A stretch of DNA of 64,000 nucleotides from DASWYT01 sp965246875 (GCA_965246875.1 CBDFFU010000003.1:1-64000), one strand, 5' to 3'. Numbered from the stretch's first letter, positions 17,624 through 26,521 are shown. Notes: a model not told the origin generated them from the sequence alone. Program-made: numbers and translations.

Positions 17624-18610
17624 ATGACCGGGCAGCTCGATCGCCTGCTGACATCGCTCGACGTTCGCTTGCACGCCTTCGCGGTGTGCAACGTCGCTTC
17701 GGGCAACCGGCTGGTGTTCGAGGCGATGGACCTCGTCGTCGTCCATTATGTGCTGGCCGGCGCCGGCCTACTCGAAGTCGATGGCTCGCCGCCACGCGTC
17801 GTCGCGCCGGGCATGGTGCTGATCGTGCCGCCCAAGCGCGCGCAGAAGCTGACCGGCGGGTCGACGATCGAGCGCGACGTCGACGCGGGCGATCACTGCG
17901 CGATGGTGGTCGACGGGTTGATCGAATTCGACGCGGCACTCGGCGAGCCGCCCGCGCTGATGACCATCTGCGCGACCGTCAGCGCGACCTATGGTGGGTC
18001 GCTGGGGCTGTTCGATCGGCTGACCGCGCCGATCGTTGACCACCCGGCGGACGATGATCGGGTGCGCGGCTGCTTCGACCAACTGATCGCCGAGCGGCGG
18101 ACGCCGAGGCTTGGGACCTCGGCGGTGTGCGAGGCATTGATGAAGCAGTGCTTCATTATCGTGCTGCGCCGCGTGCTCGCAGACGGCGGTGAGGCGGCGA
18201 TGCGTTTAGGCAGCGCCGCCGACCCGCGCCTCGCCGCAGCGGTGGCCGCCGTCATCGAAAAACCCGCAGGCGATCATAGCGTCCAAAGCCTCGCGCGCGC
18301 GGCGGGGATGAGCCGCACCGTGTTCGCGCGCGCCTTCGCCGACGCCTATCGCTCGACGCCGATGGCCTTCGTGCAATCGACGCGGCTGCACCACGCAGCG
18401 CGGCTGCTCGTCAGCACCGATCTGTCGGTCAAGGTCGTCGCCGCCTCGACCGGTTTCGCCAGCCGCAGCCACTTCAGCCGCAAGTTCAGCGCCGCCTACA
18501 AACGCGATCCCTCGGCGTATCGCGCGCTCCACCGTGGCGACCATCCCGATGCGCCGCCAACCTGGGAGGCCTCGCCGCTCGGCCGCCTGATCGGGCGTGA
18601 GGTGCTTTAG
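17624..18610 (+). CDS. AraC-family transcriptional regulator
   Basis: A 328-residue protein with an N-terminal cupin-like sensor domain of the AraC_N/AraC_binding type (VVHYVLAGAGLLEVDGSPP...VAPGMVLIVPPKRAQKL) and a C-terminal pair of helix-turn-helix motifs. These are HSVQSLARAAGMSRTVFARAFADA and LSVKVVAASTGFASRSHFSRKFSA, followed by the usual RDPSAYR. It closes the run of metabolic genes 44 bases after the hydroxyacid oxidase and probably controls that operon. Its effector is unknown. Confidence 0.9.
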   Translation: MTGQLDRLLTSLDVRLHAFAVCNVASGNRLVFEAMDLVVVHYVLAGAGLLEVDGSPPRVVAPGMVLIVPPKRAQKLTGGSTIERDVDAGDHCAMVVDGLIEFDAALGEPPALMTICATVSATYGGSLGLFDRLTAPIVDHPADDDRVRGCFDQLIAERRTPRLGTSAVCEALMKQCFIIVLRRVLADGGEAAMRLGSAADPRLAAAVAAVIEKPAGDHSVQSLARAAGMSRTVFARAFADAYRSTPMAFVQSTRLHHAARLLVSTDLSVKVVAASTGFASRSHFSRKFSAAYKRDPSAYRALHRGDHPDAPPTWEASPLGRLIGREVL

Positions 18611-18696
18611 CGACAAGCGGTTTTTGGCAATCCGGACTTGACGCAAGGCGAAGCACCGATTCGGGTCGATGAAGAACCGGTTTTTTGGTCGCTACC

Positions 18697-18751
18697 GTCC
18701 CAAGGCGACTCTTCACAACGCTATACCGCTGTGCGATTCGGCGTGACACAG
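18697..18751 (+). repeat. Copy B of the ~55-bp TATAC/GATTC palindromic repeat
   Basis: Reads GTCCCAAGGCGACTC, then ACGCTATACCGCTGTGCGAT and ends TTCGGCGTGACACAG. It is in the same orientation as copies A and D. It sits 87 bases after the AraC stop and about 100 bases from the convergent DUF4287 gene, in a 248-base gap holding nothing else that I recognise. The right arm GATTCGGCGTGACACA is the best preserved of all copies. Confidence 0.8.
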
Positions 18752-18858
18752 CCTAGTGCTCCGGGTCATCATCCGCTAATCAGCCGACCTCGGCCAAGAA
18801 GATTTTGGTAAGGATAAGCTGCAACATACTTTTCCCCCGGGGCCGATCGACTTTACCG

Positions 18859-19092
18859 TCATCTAGTGATCTCTTGACCTTTCGCGCCCTTGAGGAGGGT
18901 GACGATCGCCATTGCGTGACCATGACCGAGATCGAAATCCCGCTTGAGCCAAGCGATGATCTCGCCCGCCTTGATGCCTGGCATCAGGCCTTCCTCGTTC
19001 GCGAAGCCCTTGTCGGTCGCCATGCGCCTGAAGTCGGCCGGACCCTTGCCGGTCTTCGCTCGGATGTTGTCGATATAGGCTTGGAACGACAT
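18859..19092 (-). CDS. DUF4287-domain small protein
   Basis: A 77-residue protein matching the DUF4287 pattern almost end to end: MSFQAYIDNIRAKTGKGPAD, then GEIIAWLKRDFDLGHGHAMA, followed by IVTLLKG. Members are small cytosolic proteins sometimes fused to DUF5655; no biochemical role is established. It is transcribed leftward and ends against copy B of the repeat. The next gene upstream, DoxX-like, ends 18 bases before its start, so the two are probably co-transcribed. Confidence 0.88.
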   Translation of the reverse strand: MSFQAYIDNIRAKTGKGPADFRRMATDKGFANEEGLMPGIKAGEIIAWLKRDFDLGHGHAMAIVTLLKGAKGQEITR

Positions 19093-19110
19093 CGGCCCTC
19101 TCCTGCAACG

Positions 19111-19509
19111 TCAAACGCGCACCGACGATTTTGCGACCGGGACCATGGCTCGCAAGGATGGCGTGCGGAGCCAGAGTCCGCCCCACATTGCCAGCCCCAG
19201 ATATACGCCGAACAGCGTGTGGGTGAACAGTGGGCTTTGCACGCGCAGGTGCGTCGCGATGGCTCCGCCCAGAACGCCGGTCATCAGCACGCTCCCGAGC
19301 ACCGCCGTGCGTGGAAATATATACAGTGCCAAAGCAATGAGTTCGATCGAGCCGATCAGGATACCATAGCCCGCGCGCCATCCGAGTTGGCCCATAGTTT
19401 GATCGACTACGGGTAGATTTAACAGCTTCGCAGCAATGTCGACCAGCATGAACACAGCAAACACGGCTGTAAGACACCTGCCGAGCCAACGCCCTGATTT
19501 GGCATTCAC
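19111..19509 (-). CDS. DoxX-like membrane protein
   Basis: About 132 residues with four hydrophobic segments (CLTAVFAVFMLVDIAAKLL, GILIGSIELIALALYIF, AVLGSVLMTGVLGGAIATHL and FGVYLGLAMWGGLWL), the four-helix DoxX-like (DUF4267/DoxX_2) architecture. I chose the GTG at 19509 because GAGAGG lies 8 bases upstream. The open frame extends to 19767, but that extension is rich in Gly/Arg and looks non-coding. DoxX-like proteins are often linked to redox stress; the function here is not known. Confidence 0.72.
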   Translation of the reverse strand: MNAKSGRWLGRCLTAVFAVFMLVDIAAKLLNLPVVDQTMGQLGWRAGYGILIGSIELIALALYIFPRTAVLGSVLMTGVLGGAIATHLRVQSPLFTHTLFGVYLGLAMWGGLWLRTPSLRAMVPVAKSSVRV

Positions 19510-19763
19510 AGGTGGTCCTCTCGTTATCAATAGCAGGGCCTCTTCAGTGCAGGGCCGTGGAACGAATTGCGCGACATCGAAAACACGTCCGGAGTCTTGG
19601 AATTCCGCATCCCACTCGCCCACAGCGTAGTCGGCGATGCCGATCGCGATGTCGCCCGTCACTACTTCGGTGAAACCACGAGGGTCGCGGGAGACCCCCC
19701 CGGAAAAACCGCCACCAGAAATGCCCTCGTTGCGTTGCCGCCCCCGAGCTGAACCGGGTGACT

Positions 19764-22655
19764 TCAAAAGCGCAGCTTCGCACCGATTACGAACCGCCGT
19801 CCAAGCGGGTCGTAGGTGGAGGGAAAGGTGTTGCCGCTGTTGAACGCGGTGGCGCCGATTGTGCTACCGACGATCGGCGGCTGGCGATCGAAGACGTTGA
19901 GCACGGTCAGCGTGAGCGTCACGTGATCGAACATCGTGGCGCGCGCGGCCAGATCGAAATAGTCGAACGCTGGGATCCGGCGAAAGCGATCGAGGAAGCC
20001 CGCCGCGACGATCGGCTCGACCTCGACGCCGTCGATATGCCGCCACAAATAGGATAGATCGACTGCACCGACCGTGACGGTGGTCCGCTGGTTCCACGCC
20101 AGTTTGGGCTGTATACTGCCGCTCAATCCGCAGTTCACGCTGTAATAGCCGACGCACTCGCGATCGATCGAGATAGGCGTCGCCTGGAATTTCTGCTCGA
20201 AAGTGTAATTGCCCGTCAATCCGACATTGACGGTCGCTGCCCCGAACTTGTGCTTGTAGTTCGCGGACAGGTCGAGGCCAGATGTGGCGATCCGTCCGCT
20301 GTTCGACAGAAACAGCGGCAATCCGCGTGTTTCGCCGCCGCCGTTGAAACTGCCGTTGAGCGGATTGCGCCCGATCCGCCGACAAACCGCCAAATCGAAC
20401 TGGACGAAGCAGGCATTCAAGATGTCGTCGACATTGGGCGCGGCGATCGCGTCGGTCAGCTGGATCGAGAAGTAATCGAGGCTGACCGAAAGACCGGACA
20501 GGAACGCAGGGGTGAGCACCGCGCCCACCGTCACGGTCTCGGCCTTTTCGGGTGCGAGACTGGGAGTGTCGCCGAAGCTGATGTTGATCTGCCCGGACGA
20601 GGGTTCGGGAATGCGACCGATCTGGCCCGCTGGTGCGCCCGACGCGATGCAGGCCGCGGTGAGCTGCGCGTTGCCGAGCGGGAGCGTGCCCTGGCACGGA
20701 TCGACCTGGGTGTTCGCGAGTCCCTGACTGAGCGGGGTGAAGAGTTCAGCGATATTGGCGGCGCGTACCGCTCGCTGGTATATCCCCCGGATCTTGAGGC
20801 TGGGCATGGGCTGCCAGCTCCCTCCCGCCTTCCATGCGGTACTGCCTCCCGACGTCGAATAGCGCGAATAGCGCACGCCCGCCTCGAGGGTGAGCGTGTG
20901 GAAGAAGGGGCGGTTCTCGACCAACGGCGCGATCAATTCGCCGAAGCCCTCATAGACGTCGAACGCGCCGCTGACCGGCTTGACCGCGCCCCCGGCGCCG
21001 AGCACCTCGTTATCGGTTCGTGTCGGCAAATCGGGTTCGATCGCCGCCGTGTAGCGCCGGTACTCGGCCCCGAATGCGACGCCGATCGGGGTGGTCGCAA
21101 ACGGACTGGTGACGCCGACATCCCCGTTCACGGCCGCATTGACGCCGCTGAGCGAACTGCGCGTCCGGAACGATGTCGAGGCGGGAGCGAGGAACGCCAG
21201 CATCGTGGGCGTGATGCTGCCCGCCGCGCCGAACAGGTCGAGCGGCACGCAGCCGTCCGACCCATCGGCGCACGCGGTCGCGCTCGTCGCGCGAAGCGCG
21301 CGCTGGACGCGCGAACTCAGTCCGTTGCCGTTCGCGGTGCTGATCCGGTTCGATTGACCGTACTGCCCGCGCAGCTCCCACTTCAGGTTCGCGAGAAGCG
21401 GCCCCCGTGCACCCGCCATCAACTGGAAGATGTCGGTGGTGAAATCGGCGATCCGTGGACCGCCTTCGACAAACCGGCGACCGGGAATGATCGAGACCTC
21501 CCGGTAATTGGGATCGCTGCCGCTCGTCGCAGTCGCTGCGGCGGCGCATTGCGCCGGAGAAATGCCGATGTCCGGGCTGGCACAGAATGCGTTGCGGATC
21601 CCCGCAGGCAGAAACGGATTGCTGAGCGGCAATTGGTAGGTGTTGAAAAAGGTGCCGCTCGGCGCGATGATCGAATTGATCCGCGTATGGGCAAACAGGC
21701 CCTTGGCGAAGACTTCGATCGCGCTCGATAGTTCATAGCGCGCCTGGCTATACAAATTGTAGCGCTCGAAGGGCGTCTGGAAGATGTTGTAGGGATTGAA
21801 GTTGAACGTCTTGACCGAATCGACCAACGTGCCCGTGGCAGGATCGACCTGGCCGCTCGTCGGGAACAGGAAGTTGGTCGGCACGGTGGTGCCCGATCCT
21901 TGCTTGTTGCCCGTCTTGGAACTCAACGATGACAGGCTGAACTCCCGGTCGCCCTGATAGACCGCTTCGGTGTGGGTATAGCCAAGGCTCAGGACGGCGT
22001 TGCCCCGATCGTCGCTGAAATTGCCACCGAGCGTCAGATCGGTGCCGATGCTCTCGCCATCGCCGTGGCCGGTCAGACCGTAATTGGCGCTCGCCTCCAC
22101 ACCGTGGAAGTCGGTTTTGGTGACGAAGTTAACGACCCCCGCCACCGCGTCCGCGCCGTAGACCGACGAGCCGCCGCCCGTGGTGATATCGACGCGCTTT
22201 ATGAGCGCGAGCGGGAAGTTGTTCACGTCGGTCACTGCGGTCAGGCCTGCGGGAACGATCCGCTGGCCGTCGATCAGCACGAGGTTGCGGTTTGAGCCGA
22301 GGCCGCGCAGATCGACGTTCGCCGAGCCGTTTGCGCCATTGTTGACCGCCGCGCCGATGTTGGGAACCGCACCGGGCAGATCGCGGATCAGGGCTTCCGC
22401 CGATACTGGCTGTTGCAGTCTGATCGCGTTCTCGTCGACGACCTGGACGGGACTTGCCTGGACGAGGTTGGGATTCTGGATCCGCGATCCGGTGACGACG
22501 ATGAGCGTATCGTCCGACGGCGCGCCGGAACCCGCCTGCGCCGCCGTCTGCGCCAGACACGGCAGCGCGCTACTGCCGAGCGCCAGCGCAGTTGTAAGCG
22601 CAAGCCCGGCCTTGAAGCCGAACTTCGACGCCATTGTGGTCGATTGCTGCATCAT
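19764..22655 (-). CDS. TonB-dependent outer-membrane receptor
   Basis: A 963-residue receptor. The ATG at 22655 follows GGGGAGAA and overlaps the stop of the upstream membrane-protein gene, so I prefer it to the ATG at 22700. A signal peptide (about residues 1-36) precedes a TonB-box-like segment (DTLIVVTGSRIQNPN), the plug domain (EALIRDLPGAVPNIGAAVNN, VDLRGLGSNRNLVLIDGQR) and a long beta-barrel ending in LGRRFVIGAKLRF with the terminal Phe. The IVVTGSRI motif and large size are typical of sphingomonad receptors for saccharides, peptides or siderophores. The ligand is unknown. Confidence 0.92.
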   Translation of the reverse strand: MMQQSTTMASKFGFKAGLALTTALALGSSALPCLAQTAAQAGSGAPSDDTLIVVTGSRIQNPNLVQASPVQVVDENAIRLQQPVSAEALIRDLPGAVPNIGAAVNNGANGSANVDLRGLGSNRNLVLIDGQRIVPAGLTAVTDVNNFPLALIKRVDITTGGGSSVYGADAVAGVVNFVTKTDFHGVEASANYGLTGHGDGESIGTDLTLGGNFSDDRGNAVLSLGYTHTEAVYQGDREFSLSSLSSKTGNKQGSGTTVPTNFLFPTSGQVDPATGTLVDSVKTFNFNPYNIFQTPFERYNLYSQARYELSSAIEVFAKGLFAHTRINSIIAPSGTFFNTYQLPLSNPFLPAGIRNAFCASPDIGISPAQCAAAATATSGSDPNYREVSIIPGRRFVEGGPRIADFTTDIFQLMAGARGPLLANLKWELRGQYGQSNRISTANGNGLSSRVQRALRATSATACADGSDGCVPLDLFGAAGSITPTMLAFLAPASTSFRTRSSLSGVNAAVNGDVGVTSPFATTPIGVAFGAEYRRYTAAIEPDLPTRTDNEVLGAGGAVKPVSGAFDVYEGFGELIAPLVENRPFFHTLTLEAGVRYSRYSTSGGSTAWKAGGSWQPMPSLKIRGIYQRAVRAANIAELFTPLSQGLANTQVDPCQGTLPLGNAQLTAACIASGAPAGQIGRIPEPSSGQINISFGDTPSLAPEKAETVTVGAVLTPAFLSGLSVSLDYFSIQLTDAIAAPNVDDILNACFVQFDLAVCRRIGRNPLNGSFNGGGETRGLPLFLSNSGRIATSGLDLSANYKHKFGAATVNVGLTGNYTFEQKFQATPISIDRECVGYYSVNCGLSGSIQPKLAWNQRTTVTVGAVDLSYLWRHIDGVEVEPIVAAGFLDRFRRIPAFDYFDLAARATMFDHVTLTLTVLNVFDRQPPIVGSTIGATAFNSGNTFPSTYDPLGRRFVIGAKLRF

Positions 22656-23314
22656 GCTTCTCCCCGGATTTCCTGATGTTTTCCGATCGTCGGCGGCCAC
22701 AGGCGCGCGGCACCCGCGACCGCGAACCGCCGCGCGGCGAGCGCGATTGGAACCCCGACGCCAAATGCGTGGATCGCAAGCCCGCCCACGACGAGCGGTA
22801 ACGGGGTGGGCTTTCCCCCTCCGCCCGGAAAAGCCGAGAGCGGCACGACGACCTTGTTCATGACGAGGTAGACCGCGAGGCCGTAGACGATACCCCAGGC
22901 GATCGGCTTAGAGACGAGCCTGGGCATGCTGCGCGCGGCCGCCGCGAACAGCGCGGCCATGATCGTCGCCATGCCAAAGTGGAGCGCGAGGCCGAGCACC
23001 GCCGTGGCGGTTCCGCCGTGATACGCGGGCTTGCCGAGCAAACCGCTGGCAATCGAGTGCAGGATCGCCTGAGGCGAGACACCGTAGGCACCAAAGGCCG
23101 CGAACGCGTAGAGGATATCGCATCCTCCTGCCGCGCCCCCGCCGATCAGCGCGGCGCGACGCAGCGAGGGACGAGCGCCGTCCACCGTCAGCAGATGTGT
23201 GCGCAAGCGCTGCTCCCCCTTATCCGGCGCGGCGCAGACCGACGGCCGTCGATGGGGTAGTGCGCACCATCGCCCGCGGGCGGCAGGGTCGAAGCGGCGG
23301 ATGGGCCGAAGCAA
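22652..23314 (-). CDS. Conserved multi-pass inner-membrane protein
   Basis: A 220-residue open frame. The conserved part begins around RRAALIGGGAAGGCDILYAF and has four hydrophobic segments, including TATAVLGLALHFGMATIMAAL, GIVYGLAVYLVMNKVVVPLSA and LVVGGLAIHAFGVGVPIAL. The GLAVYLVMN..VVPLSA stretch recalls a small integral membrane family widespread in proteobacteria (YagU/DUF1440-like), but I cannot be firm. The start is uncertain; the first ~45 residues (MLRPIRRFDPAARGR...) look non-conserved. Its stop overlaps the TonB receptor ATG by 4 bases, so the two are translationally coupled, an uncommon partner for a receptor. Confidence 0.6.
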   Translation of the reverse strand: MLRPIRRFDPAARGRWCALPHRRPSVCAAPDKGEQRLRTHLLTVDGARPSLRRAALIGGGAAGGCDILYAFAAFGAYGVSPQAILHSIASGLLGKPAYHGGTATAVLGLALHFGMATIMAALFAAAARSMPRLVSKPIAWGIVYGLAVYLVMNKVVVPLSAFPGGGGKPTPLPLVVGGLAIHAFGVGVPIALAARRFAVAGAARLWPPTIGKHQEIRGEA

Positions 23315-23599
23315 GGCGGCGAGCGCGACGACACTCCGGTCAACGGCCTGTTAAGGCGGCCAAGCGGGCGCGATCACGGGCTCGGGCCGGTTTGAGGCCG
23401 CAACCGACGGGGGAACGCGCGATCTACCCCGCTGGACGATGCAGATGCCGACCATCTCCGGCCAAACGCTGTCGCGTTGTCGGCGAACGATCATCTTGCC
23501 GCCGAACGCGCGATCCGAACGGCCCGGCGATGATCGACCGATCGCGCCTGCAGGCGTATGAAACCCCATGGGCACCGCGATCCGCGACGGGCACCGGCG

Positions 23600-24709
23600 A
23601 TGACGGGAATGCTGCCTCACGCCACATCAGCGCGTGGGCCCGATCCCCGCACCTTGCCGCACGACGCTCGCTCGCGACGCGCGGCGATCATCATGACGCT
23701 TGCCTTCTGGGCATCGAACTACATCGTGCAAGCGACGCGCGACCTTTATTCGCTTGGCGGTCTTCATGCCGACCGTCTGCTAGTCAGGCTCGGCCTCGCG
23801 CTGGCGGGAGGCGGACTGTGCTACCTGGTTCACCTCGTTATCAGAGCGTTGGGCGCCTCGCCGTTCCAGCGCAGGGCGATCGTCGTCGCATTGCTGATCC
23901 CCTTCGTTGCTGACGGCTATTCCTGGATCAACTTCTACGGTTTCCAGCTTCTCGGCTCCGACCCCGCAGCGCCTGCCTCCACCACCTCGCAAATCATCTT
24001 CACCGTCGTCTATTGGGTGTGGTTCTTCATGGCGTGGGCCGCGCTATACTTGGCGCTGCTCTACAGCAACGAGGCGCGCGCGCAGGAACGCCGCCTTGCC
24101 GCTATCCACGAGCTGGCGCACTCGGCGCAGCTGCGTGCGCTGCGCTATCAGGTCAATCCGCATTTTCTGTTCAATACGCTGAATGCGATTTCGGCGCTCA
24201 TCCTCGATCGACACATCGCGCAGGCGGAAGCGATGATCGGCCGCTTGGCCGCATTTTTCCGCGCTGGCCTCGCGCTCGATCCGCTGGACGATGTGACGCT
24301 CGCCGAAGAAATCGCGCTACAGCGTCTTTATCTTGAAATCGAGCAGGTTCGCTTTCCTGACCTTTCGATCGCGATTGAAGTACCGACGGCGCTCGAGTCC
24401 TCGCTCGTGCCGAGCCTGATCCTGCAACCTCTGATCGAGAACAGCATCAAATATGGTGTCACCACCAGTGTCCATCCCGCGAACCTGCTCATCCGGGCGC
24501 GCGAAGACGGCAACTGGCTTATGCTGGACGTAATCGACAATGGGGGGTCCGGTATCGTTCAAGCCTGCACCGGGACGGGGATCGGGCTCGACAATGTTCG
24601 CGCACGGCTAGTCGAGCGCTTCGGTGAAGTGCACCGTTTCGAAGCTGGGCCGACCGCGCCAAGCGGCTACCGGGTGACGCTTGGCATGCCGCTCAGGATT
24701 GCTCGGTGA
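23600..24709 (+). CDS. LytS/YehU-type sensor histidine kinase
   Basis: A membrane histidine kinase of about 369 residues. The N-terminal part has four hydrophobic helices (IIMTLAFWASNYIVQATRDL to FTVVYWVWFFMAWAALYLALL). It is followed by the His_kinase domain with LRYQVNPHFLFNTLNAIS (phospho-acceptor His near residue 184) and an ATPase domain with LILQPLIENSIKYG (N box) and VIDNGGSGI and GTGIGLDNVRARL (G boxes). The start at 23600 (MTGMLPH) is a choice; an earlier ATG at 23558 is in frame. Its stop overlaps the response-regulator GTG. It is divergent from the TonB receptor unit, which it may control. Confidence 0.88.
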   Translation: MTGMLPHATSARGPDPRTLPHDARSRRAAIIMTLAFWASNYIVQATRDLYSLGGLHADRLLVRLGLALAGGGLCYLVHLVIRALGASPFQRRAIVVALLIPFVADGYSWINFYGFQLLGSDPAAPASTTSQIIFTVVYWVWFFMAWAALYLALLYSNEARAQERRLAAIHELAHSAQLRALRYQVNPHFLFNTLNAISALILDRHIAQAEAMIGRLAAFFRAGLALDPLDDVTLAEEIALQRLYLEIEQVRFPDLSIAIEVPTALESSLVPSLILQPLIENSIKYGVTTSVHPANLLIRAREDGNWLMLDVIDNGGSGIVQACTGTGIGLDNVRARLVERFGEVHRFEAGPTAPSGYRVTLGMPLRIAR

Positions 24710-25488
24710 GCGCTCTTCGCATCCTGACGGTCGATGACGAGCCACTGGCGCTCCGACGCCTACAGGTGGTGCTGAGCTCGATGGAGGAGATCACGCATGT
24801 CGGCGCTGCGACGGGCCGTGCCGAAGCGACGCGGATGATCGCCGAGCGCCGTCCCGACGTGGTGCTTCTCGACATCAAGTTGCGCGACGGAAGCGGCTTC
24901 GACGTCATCGATCGGATGCCGAGCGAGAACTGCCCGGCGGTCATCTTTGTAACGGCCTTCGACGATTTCGCAGCGCGCGCATTCGATGTGAGCGCCGCCG
25001 ATTACGTGCTCAAGCCCGTGAGTTTCGACCGGCTGCACCGCGCGCTCGAGCGCGCACGCGCGCAGCTTCGCACCCGCGATTCCGAACAGCGCGTGATCGA
25101 ACTTCGCGCGATCGTTGACACTCTCCGTCGCAATGCCGAGCGCCGGCAGCCGCCCCGCTACGAGGCCGAATTCTGGGTCCGGCGCAACCTTACCGGCTTT
25201 GTCCGGGTGCCGGTGGATTCGATCGACCGGATCAGCGCCGAGGACGATTACGTTTGCCTCCACACGCAAGGCCGCGAGCACCTGCTGCGCGAAACGGTGT
25301 CCGGGGTCATGGCCCGCCTCGACCCGTCGCTGTTCACCCGTGTCCATCGCTCAACGCTCGTCCGCATCGGCGCGATCGCCGAAGTCCGGCGCTCCGCGAT
25401 CGGTGCGCTGGAAATCCTCTTGACCGGGGGCGAGCGCGTCAAGGTTGGACGGGTTTATGCAAAGCACCTCCGAAATGTGCTGGGGTGA
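24706..25488 (+). CDS. LytTR-type response regulator
   Basis: A 260-residue regulator starting at GTG 24706, which overlaps the kinase stop (GTGA). The receiver domain has the acidic pair DDEP, phospho-acceptor D56 in VVLLDIKL, and YVLKPV with the conserved lysine. A coiled linker (RARAQLRTRDSEQRVIELRA) leads to a LytTR DNA-binding domain (GFVRVPVDSIDRISAEDDYV, then FTRVHRSTLVRIGAIAEVRR). It forms a two-component pair with the LytS-type kinase. LytTR proteins bind short repeats in the target promoter; I did not find such repeats with confidence in the 285-base divergent gap. Confidence 0.92.
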   Translation: MSALRILTVDDEPLALRRLQVVLSSMEEITHVGAATGRAEATRMIAERRPDVVLLDIKLRDGSGFDVIDRMPSENCPAVIFVTAFDDFAARAFDVSAADYVLKPVSFDRLHRALERARAQLRTRDSEQRVIELRAIVDTLRRNAERRQPPRYEAEFWVRRNLTGFVRVPVDSIDRISAEDDYVCLHTQGREHLLRETVSGVMARLDPSLFTRVHRSTLVRIGAIAEVRRSAIGALEILLTGGERVKVGRVYAKHLRNVLG

Positions 25489-25607
25489 AGGAAGATGGTC
25501 TGGTCGGAGGACGCCTGAATACGACAGATCAAAAGCAATCCGCGTCGCGCTGGGCACCCGTCGCAGGAACCCCAAACCCATATAACGACAAACGCTGAGG
25601 CGCGCCC

Positions 25608-25661
25608 CTGTGTTACGCCGAATCTGACAGGGGTATAGCGTTATGGGATTCGGCTTGGAAC
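25608..25661 (-). repeat. Copy C of the ~55-bp palindromic repeat, inverted
   Basis: Read on the minus strand: GTTCCAAGCCGAATCCC, then CGCTATACCCCTGTCA and GATTCGGCGTAACACAG. It has strong dyad symmetry (GCCGAATC facing GATTCGGC). It is the only copy in reverse orientation. The IS66 target duplication starts 3 bases beyond its end, so the insertion landed right beside it. Confidence 0.8.
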
Positions 25662-25664
25662 GGA

Positions 25665-25672
25665 GCTCAAGC
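25665..25672 (+). repeat. Left target-site duplication of the IS66 element
   Basis: GCTCAAGC lies immediately before the left inverted repeat and is repeated exactly after the right end at 28047-28054. An 8-bp duplication is what IS66-family elements make. Confidence 0.93.
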
Positions 25673-25757
25673 GTAAGCGTCCGGTGGTCCCCGCCTTGCG
25701 GGATGCGTGACGGGCAAGCCACAGGTGCGGCACTATGGCAAGCACCGGTGCGGCACT

Positions 25758-26120
25758 ATGGCTACGCAGATTATCGAGGTTCGGGAGGCGTCGCCCCCGC
25801 GTCGCCAGTTCAGCGACGACGACAAGGCGCGCGTTGTGTCTGAGGCGATGATGCCTGGGTCGAGCGTGACGGTGGTCGCGCGGCGTCACCGCATCTGCTC
25901 TTCGCTGATCTATCGCTGGCGGCGCGAGCTGCTTGGTACCAGCGGTGAGCGGTCGGCATCGTCGTTCGTGCCGGTCGAGGTGGTGCCCTCGTCCGCGCCG
26001 CATCCGGCAGGTCCGGTCCCGGGTATCGTCGAGGTGGTTGCCCAGTCGGGTCATGTCGTGCGTCTGACCCCGCCGATCGATGCGCGCGTGCTCAAGGCAG
26101 TGCTGGCGGGCATCGCGTGA
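25758..26120 (+). CDS. tnpA: IS66 TnpA accessory protein (helix-turn-helix)
   Basis: About 120 residues from the ATG at 25758 (MATQIIEVREA). The N-terminal half is the IS66 OrfA helix-turn-helix (RRQFSDDDKARVVSEAMMPG, VTVVARRHRICSSLIYRWRREL), followed by a variable linker and a conserved end (GHVVRLTPPIDARVLKAVLAGI). This protein is required for transposition of IS66 elements but is not the catalytic subunit. An earlier in-frame ATG at 25707 lies very close to the left end and is less likely. Confidence 0.88.
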   Translation: MATQIIEVREASPPRRQFSDDDKARVVSEAMMPGSSVTVVARRHRICSSLIYRWRRELLGTSGERSASSFVPVEVVPSSAPHPAGPVPGIVEVVAQSGHVVRLTPPIDARVLKAVLAGIA

Positions 26121-26127
26121 TTGGCGG

Positions 26128-26475
26128 GTGATCGGGCCACCGCCGGGGACCAAGGTCTATTTGGCCGCCGGGAACACCGATATGCGCAAAGGCTTCGACG
26201 GGCTGGCGGCGCTCGTCCAGCAGCAGCTGAAGCGCGATCCGTTCGGTGGCGCGGTCTATGCGTTCCGGGGCAAGCGTGGCGATCTGGTCAAGCTGCTGTG
26301 GTGGGACGGGCAAGGCTTGGTGCTCCACGCCAAGCGTCTGGAGCGTGGCCGCTTCACTTGGCCCGCGACTGCCGAAGGCATCGCCGTGCTCACCCCGGCG
26401 CAGCTGTCGATGCTGCTCGAAGGGGTTGAGTGGCGGCACCCGATACGCACGTCCCAACCGTCGCTTGCATGGTGA
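26128..26475 (+). CDS. tnpB: IS66 TnpB accessory protein
   Basis: About 115 residues, the IS66 Orf2 (TnpB) family. It has the expected opening VIGPPPGTKVYLAAGNTDMR, then KGFDGLAALVQQQLKRDPFG, AVYAFRGKRGDLVKLLWWDG and RFTWPATAEGIAVLTPAQLS. I chose the GTG at 26128, 8 bases after the tnpA stop. Its biochemical role in IS66 transposition is not well defined. This protein is unrelated to the RNA-guided TnpB of IS200/IS605. Confidence 0.9.
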   Translation: MIGPPPGTKVYLAAGNTDMRKGFDGLAALVQQQLKRDPFGGAVYAFRGKRGDLVKLLWWDGQGLVLHAKRLERGRFTWPATAEGIAVLTPAQLSMLLEGVEWRHPIRTSQPSLAW

Positions 26476-26521
26476 CAATCGACGGTTTTGCTTGCTTTTT
26501 GCGTGTGTTGAGTGACCCGTT

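Noticed and set aside
19510..19763. N-terminal extension of the DoxX-like frame (GDIAIGIADYAVGEWDAEFQ) as part of the protein
   Set aside because: A better start with a ribosome site exists at 19509, and the extension has no match to the family. A faint gene relic cannot be excluded.
20250..21731. A 493-residue frame antisense to the TonB receptor
   Set aside because: Composition is Arg/Ala/Asp-rich shadow type with no domain; the receptor is complete on the other strand.
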